From NCBI RefSeq assembly GCF_964275005.1, contig NC_092688.1, positions 19,748,403 through 19,812,402 on the forward strand: a stretch of DNA of 64,000 bases. Reading direction: 5' to 3'. This document shows, piece after piece, positions 12,576-22,100 of this stretch. A program made the position numbers and the translations under genes. Below the pieces are notes generated by a model. The model was not told where the DNA came from. It saw only the letters and a list, made by a program, of their open reading frames with translations, and did not search any database. Every line of letters begins with the position of its first letter. Position 1 is the stretch's first letter. This DNA comes from Diadema setosum. Lineage: Eukaryota > Echinodermata > Echinoidea > Diadematoida > Diadematidae.

Positions 12576-15024
12576 TCAATGATGGCAAGGCCGCAAGAGG
12601 GCGTATTCCTCGAAGACGTAGCAAACGAGCGAAATTGACAAAAACGCCATCAGGCCATAGAGTTCCGCTGAGACGCATATAACGTGTGGAATGGTAAGGG
12701 CGTACGTCACTGCGAAACCAAGGGACTCCCAGAGACGGTAGTTGGCAAACGCCGGCTCCTGTGCATCGGGAAACAGCACTCCAATAATTGCTGTAATGCA
12801 GAGATGAGAGTGAATTACATAAGAAATCAGCTGTCAGCCAGATCGTTATAAAATCATTGAAAACGCAGTTTTAAATGTAAGCAAATTTACAGTTGTCAAA
12901 CTTTCCTGACCTAGTTGTATTATGATAAATATCAACACGGAGATGCGGGATCCATTCTTCACTTAACTTGAAGTTTGCGAAGTTTGCTAACTACAAGATA
13001 CGTTCACACTTTTAGGCTCAAGTCTCAGCGAAGTTATGTAATTTCAGGTTAATTTCAAGGTCTGGGACAGCTCCATCTGAACTAAAGACAACTGCACGCG
13101 ATTCCAAGCTCTATGGACCACTGCACCGAGTGTGTGCTGTATAATAGGAACTTCCAAAATACTCGTCTACCATTGGCTATATTTCTAGACCTGTCTTAGA
13201 ATACGGGATTTCTCAATAAGGATGTTTTATCATACAGAACAGTATTCTTACTCCAACCGACGATCTGCCCGCAGGCAAAAGATTAATGTTACTTTTCCCG
13301 GCTGAAATACTGATATAATATAGCAAACTGCTTCCAAGAAGGAAGAGATGCTTACATTGTAACTGAGTTTGCAAGGCGGCGTCTCCGATTCCCCATCCCA
13401 TCGACAGCAAGATCAGCTGCCACATGGCCGAGGTGTGCGGGTTCCACACCTCAAAGACGATCATCAGAGCCAGGTGGAGGATGCCTCCGAACATAAAGAT
13501 GGCAATGCGACCAGTGTACTTCTCCAGTTGTCCGAAGACGACCGAAGCAAGAGCGTCAGCCGCTCCAAAACCGATCATTACGTAACCAACCATCCCTGGT
13601 CCTTGCGTGCAGCTCACGAATGCCTGAAGTCAAGAACAATATTCATCGATTAATGGCTAGAAAGAGTAACAATTTATAGTGATATCACTCAAGATTATTG
13701 TTATGCTTTTGTTTAACATACAACCGTATTCTAATTGGATAGCGATCACATGAGATGAGACGTCAAAATGTTACATTTCTATTTCTAATGCATTGTCTTA
13801 CATTGTACCTACAACTATAGGAAAGCGCTTTCCTTTTTTTTTTCTCTCTCTCTTGCAATAAATTAGTATTTTGCGATTGTAACATCCTATCTAATTAAGT
13901 ATGAAATACTATATGAACTACACATCTACTATACTCAGCTGCACGTGATATCATATGAAATGGTAATAAAGATCGTTTACTACCTTTGTGAAATCTGCCC
14001 CAATGAAAGCTTGTTCAGCTCCGTTATAGATCATGATGGGAATAAGGAGCGACAAGAATGGAGATTTCATGAGATGCGTTGTAGATGTCAGGTGATCACA
14101 CACGTGGCTCCTCGGGTCCCCGTTATCCTGGTTACTCGTCCGTGGAAGTTTGTCCAGGAGGAAAGTCAAGATAGCCACTGCTAGGAGACCGATTCCTATG
14201 TAGATGGAGAGGAGAACGGACACCTGTTTGTCGGCCACCTCCCCTCCTCCTGCAGGAATGGTGAAATTGATGTTGCTGCCGCAGCTGTCGCGACCACAGT
14301 GATCCATAGTAAGGGCAGACGACGTATCATGAAGGACAAGTGAAGAGATGAGGTTACCCCACACCTGAGCTGACTGAAAGAAGCAGAAGAAGATCCCGTT
14401 AAAGCGATTTATGATGGTTTCGGGAACATCACCTGTCTCGTGAGCTTGTTGGATGGCTGATGTCGTCATGTACGTACTCGCTGCGGCCCAAAGTGGCGAC
14501 GCAGCGATACCTAGTAAAACTGCAGCAGGAATGAGTGTGTACACCACTGGGTAGAAATTTGTCGCTGTATACACGACGTAGAAGAAACAGCAAACCACAA
14601 GTGTCCACTTTACACTTAAAAGCCACACAATCAATGGTGTTACGAAACTTGATAGGATGAGTGCAACATACAGCGCAAAGAGAGACGTCACCCCAAGCCC
14701 AGAACTGTAGTTGAGACTACTTTGTAAATTTGCCAGAGCGCCGAAGGCACTCATTATTAGCATAAATGCAACGGAGACAACTATTAAGTTTTTCCAGTAT
14801 CGTAGTGGACTAAATAATTGCAGGCAAGGAGGGCTGTTGGTTGAATTTGGCAACGTCCTAAACGACTTGCCAAATTTTGACGGTCTGTCGCATCCCAGCA
14901 GTGACGAATGTTCATCGTTGGCCATCGTGGTCTCCGAGACATCGCCGTTGATGTTTTGTGATTCTTCTGTCAACACAACACGATCGTCTAGATGAATGTC
15001 ATCTGGTCTTGGACTGTGCGACAT
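12576..15024 (-). CDS. UNC93A: UNC-93 homolog A-like membrane protein, gene B (3 exons)
   Basis: Exon 1 is 13984-15024 (347 codons, ends ADFTK, donor gtagta). Exon 2 is 13356-13623 (268 nt, acceptor ttcag, donor gtaagc). Exon 3 is 12576-12790 (acceptor ttacag, TGA stop). The joined frame is 1524 nt and 507 residues, somewhat longer than typical mammalian UNC93A. The cytosolic tail (residues 1-75) has an acidic dileucine EHSSLL at 38-43, a known endolysosomal sorting signal type. RYWKN at 75-79 precedes the first helix, and NINFT in the luminal DHCGRDSCGS loop is a possible N-glycosylation site. Exon 2 holds SCTQGPGMVGYVMIGFG and FGQLEKYTGRIAIFMFGG; exon 3 holds EPAFANYRLWESLGFAVTY. All frames are open. 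A 116-bp stretch is identical to gene G. The transported or partner molecule is unknown. Confidence 0.92.
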
Positions 15025-16080
15025 GTCAATGACTAAAGTCGACTCGCATTCACTACGAAGACCTTGTTACTGCCTGGAAACTCGTTACTGACACTCATAG
15101 AGATTCATAGAGACTTCTGCGCGAACAGAAAAGCGTCAATTGAAATTGCATTGTATGATCCACTGGGCAGATTCAAAGTGGTATATGCTAGTAAAGTTTT
15201 ATCCGCAAAATCGTTCCCAAGCATCATGAATTCAAAAGAAGAGTTGCAGAGTCTCATTAAGCGTAAATTGTGCCGATTAATCATCACGTCTTTTGTAAAC
15301 AAGACAATATGCGCGAGATGAAATACAATCATGCTAATATACCATCAGTTTATGGTGCGGTTCTCAAATGACTGCCCGCACAGTAGGCAGAATTACAATA
15401 CGTCAGGGCGTCCATTGCGGCGTTTTCTTTTTATCAGAGTTTCAGTAACGTAAAATCCCAGGGACAAATCCCAATGCTATTGATTAATACAATGTACAAA
15501 CTGAACGAAAATCGGTGATCCATGCAAGTGCGATACAAAAGTACGTGTACCTGATGACCTCAGAGCAGTATAGCACAATTCATGGGAGCGTTCGAGAGCT
15601 CTTTCAAAATTGTAACTATACCGTACCGTGCCATTTCTAATCACAGCGCTTGAACTCCCAGTGTACCGTACCGCGCCGTACCAAAAGTGAGCCACTTCCC
15701 GATGTGTTCCGAGAGCGAACCTTACCGTACCGTACCATGCCAAAGAGCGTTCGAATGCAAAGTGATCCAAAACAAACCGTACCATATGCTCGATTACGTT
15801 TAACAACAATCGCCCAGGCAATCTCGCCAATAACTTTTTGCGCGCCCGACTGGCGAACGTAGTGTACGCTGGTATTTCTATTATGTCACGGTACTGTGAC
15901 ATCTTGTCACGACTGTCATCTAGCAGATTATTGACTATCGGTTACTTTATGACAACTGACATGGTATAAGCCCAATAACATCATACTCAAGTGCTAGTGA
16001 CTCACTTCACACTCACACACTCACACTCGTCACATGGAATAACTACGAAACGTTCTATACAGGCCTACATTTATCAATAA
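15025..16080 (-). promoter_or_regulatory. 5' flank of gene B with blocks conserved in paralogs
   Basis: Two blocks are shared with the upstream regions of E, D and F. One is around 15217-15262 (AGCATCATGAATTCAAAAGA), the other around 15369-15385 (ATGACTGCCCGCACAGT). They sit about 200 and 350 bp upstream of the start codon. This could be a shared promoter, or 5' untranslated sequence that was simply duplicated. A cluster of ACCGTACCG words lies at about 15619-15745. Confidence 0.45.
15600..15790. repeat. ACCGTACC-rich repeat upstream of B
   Basis: Several 'accgtaccg' and 'ggtacggtacgg' words occur between copies of a GCGTTCGA-containing block (15586-15602 and, inverted, near 15745-15760). 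The same structure is found at about 32165-32345 upstream of pseudogene E, so it predates the segmental duplication. It may be a small degenerate inverted-repeat element. Confidence 0.5.
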
Positions 16081-16084
16081 TTCA

Positions 16085-16251
16085 AACATAATCATCACAG
16101 CCAGGCGGAGGAGGCCGCCGAACATGAAAAATGCAACGCGACCAGAGTGAATTTCTTTGGCCGTCCGAAGATGACCGAAGCAAGAGCGTCGGCAAAATCG
16201 AACCCGACCATGGCGTAACCAACCATCGCTGGTCCCTGCGTGCAGCTCACT
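16085..16251 (-). pseudogene. Isolated UNC93A exon 2 fragment
   Basis: On the minus strand this reads as the exon 2 block of the family (SCTQGPAMVGYAMVG, then DALASVIFG, FMFGG, RLAVMI). It has frame changes, no intact splice sites and no partner exons nearby. It is a remnant of a dead paralog. The counterpart at 32655-32824 shows that it existed before the segmental duplication. Confidence 0.85.
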
Positions 16252-16299
16252 GTGTGCAATGTATGGTGGCCCTAAAGTACGCTCGACGACAGGTCATGT

Positions 16300-16470
16300 G
16301 CGCCGTGAATTTTGCGACCAGGTTGCGAAATTCGCGATTTGGGACGCCAAGTTCGTGACCCGGGACGCGAATTTCGTGACCCGGGACACAAACTTGGCGA
16401 CCGGGGACGCAAAATTCGCGTCCTGTGGTCACGAAATTCGCGACCCAAAGTCGCAAAGTTTGCGACCACA
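16300..16470. repeat. Degenerate minisatellite, about 22-24 bp units
   Basis: About seven imperfect units of the type GACCCGGGACGCGAATTTCGT follow one another, some of them partly inverted. The counterpart region in the duplicated block lacks it, so it arose or was lost after the duplication. Confidence 0.6.
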
Positions 16471-16504
16471 AATTTTCATTATCTAATTTCATTCATTACA
16501 TTAA

Positions 16505-17019
16505 AACAATTAACATGCTTTTACAGAGTAATTGCTCGAAACAACATTATGCCAATGAGTTGCCATGCTGATGTCGTCAGCTCACAACTGTCCTATTACC
16601 TGGGGTCCTATGGAAGACCAGGGGCCTGTTTTAATATTGAGCGAAAGTTGCAATTAATCGAAAATTGCGTTTCATAGACAACTTTGCGATTGATCGCAAG
16701 TAACGCTTAATCCACTGAAAGTTGCGCTTGATTTTTCTTGAAATCAAGTGAAAGTGTCTTTACGAAACAGGACTGACCCTCAATATTGAACCCACGGTCG
16801 ATTCACCGAGTTACGCTTAATAAATCGAGCGTAAGATCAATCGCAGCCCTTTATAAAACAAGCCCCATAATGCAGAAGTGACAATCATAGTCACTGTACT
16901 GAAAACGGGCCATCTTCCGTATTTTTATGACCTTTATATGTAAAACATTTATCTTACTGTATGGAATAATGATATAATTATGTTGATTTTTTATACAGAA
17001 ATAAAACAAACCAACAAAC
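16505..17019 (+). mobile_element. LINE 3' tail fragment carrying a TIR MITE
   Basis: The sequence GGGTCCTATGGAAGACCAG followed later by TATGTTGATTTTTTATACAG and AAATAAAACAAACCAACAAA resembles the 3' end of LINE 1 (6635-6723). It is interrupted at 16621-16866 by a TIR element. The same pair lies at 33575-34084 in the duplicated block. Confidence 0.65.
16621..16866. mobile_element. GGGGCCTGTTT TIR MITE (copy 1)
   Basis: The left end GGGGCCTGTTTTAATATTGA and the reverse of the right end GGGGCTTGTTTTATAAAGG are inverted repeats. The inside repeats words such as GATTGATCGCAAGTAACGCTTA. It is nested in a LINE tail. Its sister copy at 33700-33945 comes from the segmental duplication, not from a separate jump. 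Confidence 0.7.
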
Positions 17020-17681
17020 TTTACTTACGAAGATGATAAATACCATATTTCTAGTTACCAATTCACCCAAGTGCATTTCATACCATATATCACCGAAGTC
17101 ATGATCGGGTAGATGCGAGGAAAAACAAAACAAAACAAATGCGGTTGACGAAACTATAGTGGTTGGGCTTTCATTATTATCTTATGTCAAAACAGACGAA
17201 ATTTAATAAGGATTTGTGTGTAGGTAAAAGGAAACGCTGGGAGATTATCGCATCATCTCATCTCATTTGAACATTACTTCACTTGCGTATGACATAACTA
17301 GTTCGTGCAACCATCAGAATCTCTAGTTCTCTTATTTCAAATCTTATCTTTGCTTTCGATTTGTTCGATACCAATTTGCTGTTCTAGATACATTTTATCG
17401 AATAAATAAGAAAAATAAAAAATGTCAGCATCGAATTGGTCATCGACAGTCTTACCTTCACTGCAGATATCGTCTCATCAATTTTGACAATAAGATATCA
17501 ACCGCATTTGGAGAGATCCGCAACGTGATTATCTACTCTATTCTCATTAAGTTTCCCATCGCGGATCTCTCTTCAAACAGGTAAATGTTGTTCTTCAAAG
17601 TAGGATTTTGACAGTGGTTCGGTCATTTTTACGGGTGATATGTCATGTCTCCCCTTCGGTTACATACTTTCCATACGCTCG
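17020..17681. other. 3' flank of gene D
   Basis: No gene is seen. About 17390-17665 matches 34735-35010 next to gene F, so this is the shared 3' flank of the D/F pair. Confidence 0.5.
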
Positions 17682-19004
17682 TCAACGACGGGAGAGCCGC
17701 AAGAGGGCGTACTCCATGAAGATGTAACAAACAAGTGAAAATGTCAACAACGCCATCAGGCCGTAAATTTCGGCTGTGACGCAGATAACGTGTGGAATGG
17801 TGATGGCGTACGTCACTGCGAAACCAAGGGACTTCCAGAGACGAAGGTTTGCAAACGCCGGCTCCTGTGCATCGGAGAAGAGCACTCCAAGAATTGCTGT
17901 TAAGCAGAGGTAGGAAAGAATTGTATCAGAAAACAACAACACTCAGGCATTACAATGTTCAACATGATGGAACAAATCTTCAAAGTTGTTGAACTCTGCT
18001 GAACGAGCTCTTATATCAGAGCGCCAACATGAAGCTGTACCATGTAACAGCTGATTGCGGTTAGCTAACTACAAAATGCATTCATTCTCTTTGGCTCCAG
18101 AATCAGCAAAGTAAGTTTACTTCAGATAGAGCAGCACCAATTCAACCTAATACATATTATATATTTATAAAACTATCAAAAAGATACGCAGGTTCTACGT
18201 GCCAAAACGATGATCATTACCTTCGATTGTGTTGCTGTGCGAACCACAGTGACTGACTGCACCGAGTGCATGTTGCACGAACTGCTGCGATACCCGTTTG
18301 CCATTATTAACATTCTACAAACTGCCTTACAGTAGGCCTGCGTGATATCTCATCACGATTTTCACTGTAGTCCATCTCCACAAGAACTGATTACCTACAG
18401 GCAAAAAAAAGAAGAAGTTATTTTCTATCCTGCAATTATCTTAAATTACAGCTTTCGAGGAAGAAGGGACACTTACAGTTTATTTGAGTTCGCAAGACGG
18501 AATCTCCTACTCCCCACCCAACTGCCATCAAGATTAGCTGCCACACGGCCGAGGTGAGCGGATTCCACACCTGAAAGACGATCATCAGAGCCAAGTGGAG
18601 AAGGCCGCCGAACATAAAGATAGCAATGCGACAAGTGTACTCTTCTAGCTGTCCGAAGATGACCGAAGCAAGAGCGTTGGCCCCGCCGTACCCGATCATA
18701 ACGTAGCCAACCATCCCTGGCCCCTGTGTACAGCTCACGAACGACTGATAGACATTGTGAATAAGGAGAAAATTGAGCTACGTGATTAGCTATTATGATT
18801 AAAACCAAGAACGGTATTCATCGAATGATAGGTTAAAATGGTAACTTACTGACACAGACACTATTCGACACTGTGAGATAGATAAGACGTCAAGATACAT
18901 CTGAAAACGTTAAGGAGACACAAATTGTTTCCCTAAGGTCGTGTATCTCCTTAAAAGTTATTATGAGCATAATATCTCCCTAAAGCTGATCCACAGTTAT
19001 ATTG

Positions 19005-19057
<53 letters not shown>

Positions 19058-19118
19058 ATATATGTATATATATATATATATATATATACATAATATATAT
19101 ATATATATATATGTGTGT

Positions 19119-19155
<37 letters not shown>

Positions 19156-22100
19156 TGTGTATGTATTAGATTGAATATGAAGGGTTCCTTTCCAAGCTGT
19201 GCTAAATGCACTTTTGATGGTAAGGAGAATACGTGGATTTTTATTTTACACGTTTCTAAGTGATTTCACGCAATAACTTTGTGTCTCATAATAATTGAAA
19301 CACATAATAGCATAAAGAAAATGTTCCTAGGAAAAATCTATGTGTCTATACTTTCATTTTAAAAATAAATTTTTATTTTTTTTATTTATTTATTTTTTTT
19401 TTTTTTGGATTTAAGCACCTTTTGGAACAAACATTTTAGCACAATGATGCGCAGTGTGGAACTCATGGGCCTTGTTTGCCTACTGTCGGACTCCTGGACC
19501 TTATTTGCCTAGTGTCGAGCTCATGGGTTGTATGGCTCGGGCTTTATTGTCGGGGGCTATATTATGACTCATGGACCTTTTTTTTCAATGTCGAACTTGT
19601 GGACCGTATGACTCGAGGGTGTCGGTCTATCCAAATCTATTTCTATGCAGTTAATCGTGTTAGTTATATTTTGGATATCACTTCACTGAAACTTATGTAT
19701 GGCGTGGTTATTTAACCATGTATTGATTATTCATGTTCAGTCTGGGGAAATTGTTTGGTCCAAAATAGAGATAATCGTTTTTGTTTGCAAAAGAGGGCAG
19801 CACAATTCAATATATCAAATCGTTATCATGAAAGTAAACTCTTTGTACTCATGACAGATGTTTTATATTCATATTATTTGTACGTATTGTTATACCCCCG
19901 CCAAACGAAGTTTGAAGGGGGTATAATGAGAATCAGCGGACGGTCGGTCGTGCGGTCGGTCGGGCGGTCGGTCGGTCGGGCGGTCGGGCGGTCGGTCCGT
20001 TGCAAATCTTGCGTCGCGAACTACTTCCTCAGTTTTCAACCGATTCCCATAAAACTTGGCACAGATGTGTGCCTTGGGTTGTAGATGTGCAAGACGTATT
20101 TTTTGACAGTACCCAAAAGTACGTTGCCATGGTAACGGCATATTATGGGCAAAAATGGGTACAAATCTTGCGTCGCGAACTCCTCCCACAGTTTTTGATC
20201 AATTTTTATGAAATTAGGTACAGATGTTCATCTGAATATGTTAATGTGCAAGATACATATTTCCGCAGTGGCAAAAAGTGCGTTGCCATGGTAACGGCAT
20301 GTTATTGGTAAAATATAGGGCAAAATGCTTCATGGCAAAACTGCTTCATCAGTGTTCTTCCAATTCTCATGGAATTCATATTGAATGTTTGTCTTAGGAT
20401 ATAGGTCAGCATGACACATTTCTTGACATTGACAAAAAGTATGTTGCCATGGTAACAGCTCACATATTATGAGCCAAAATGATGGAAAATTTTGTGTTGC
20501 AAACTACTTCCTCAGTTTTTGCCCAATTTTCATGAAACTTGGTACAGATGTGTGCCTTTGGTTGTAGATGTGCAAGATGCATTTTTCGACAGTACCCGAA
20601 AGTACGTTGCCATGGTAACGGCATATTAATGGCAGAAGATCAAGGAAAGATCTTGCGGATTTAACTACTTCCTCAGTTTTTTGACCAAAGCTTATGAAAT
20701 GTTGTTTTGACCAAAGCTTATGAAATGTTGTTTGGCGGGGGTATAACCAGTCGCTGTAGCGACATTTCTAGTTTTAAATTAGAATTACGCAGGATCTGGA
20801 TATGAAATATTCACTTGCTGATCTTGTTATCCTGGCAAAACATGCCAAAATAAATGAATAAAATTATTAAGCGATTTCACAGGTGTTTGCGAGGCTCTTA
20901 GAAAGGCTCAATTTCAAGCCGCTCCGAATAAAAGAGTTTATGCTGATGATGACAAATTTGTAAGACACCACAACAAAGACAGTTAATGCCCTTGATCTCA
21001 CATATCTTATTCTGTTGTTAATGACCTTAAATGTCAACGCTTCACCATGTCTGGTTTGACTGTCATAAGCTGAGTGTAGAATATAACTATAAGTATTTCA
21101 TCGAGATCGGAAATGAAAGAATGTCATATAACTTTAAATGATCCCTTCCGTTTTACCGCAGACGCCATAAGATTATACACGTAGTTGTCATGTCATCAGC
21201 TCATAATTCTCTCGTTTTGCGCATCAAAAAAAAAAATCATTATATGATCACATTTTTGGCAATAATTAAGCAAGTACGTTCCTTTCCCTTATTTCTTTTT
21301 CTGTTATAGAAGTAAACTTTTCTTTTTTTTCAGTGTTCCACGCCCTACAAGCTTAGCATTTTAGTGAAACACTCTTTTCCATTGTTATGATTATTTCTTC
21401 TTCTTCTTCTTTGTAACAATGGCAAAGTGTGCATTGTTCTTTTTTTCGCTATAATACCATTCGTATATATATTTTATTGTGTTCTATGATTTGTCTTTCC
21501 CAACTGGATGAAAGTCGAATTGACAAATGTACTGCTTTGCATCATGTTACCTTTTCTTGGTGGAAATAGATAAAAAAGTGAATTAAATAAAAAAAAAACA
21601 CAAATAAATTGAAGGCTATGAGTTTCTTCAGTTAGTGAACTAAACACAAATAATTATGACTGAAGGATATGAGTTTTCTTTTTGAATTGTTGTCAAAATG
21701 TAATTGTGACCCTGCAATTCAGGCACCACAAAACCAGCAAAAAGTCGCCAGGCATGGATTTTTAGTTCAGGCCAGATTCTGAAAGAGCAGGCTTTAAGCT
21801 TTAAAAATGATGCATAACTCAGATGGACTCCTGAACCTATCTAAATATTGAAAACAAAACACATACTCTATTTACTGAGAAAAGAGGCTCTGAAGTATAG
21901 GGTAAATTCAAGCGTTTAATCTTGCCAAGCCGTTCTAGCTGTGCAATGAAATGGGGGAAAACAAGATGTGAAACTCAGCAGCATAAACAATCAAATTGAT
22001 CATGCTTTGTCAACATATATTTTAACCGTGAATAATACCAACTTTCAAAGCAGTAGCATTATCTTCTCAGAAGTTATTAGACTGTTAGAGTTGAAAGTAA

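Noticed and set aside
13369-13653. Plus-strand open frames opposite UNC93A exon 2 (also at 30040, 49432 and 16131)
   Set aside because: They are antisense shadows of the conserved exon 2; the minus frame carries the family motifs and splice sites.
15477-15902. 141-codon minus frame upstream of gene B
   Set aside because: It is broken in the duplicated copy at 32145-32454 and spans the ACCGTACC repeat; no domain is visible.
18951-19211. Frames over TA and GT microsatellites encoding Ile-Tyr or His-Thr runs (also at 2900, 54661 and 54668)
   Set aside because: Simple dinucleotide repeats leave frames open by chance.
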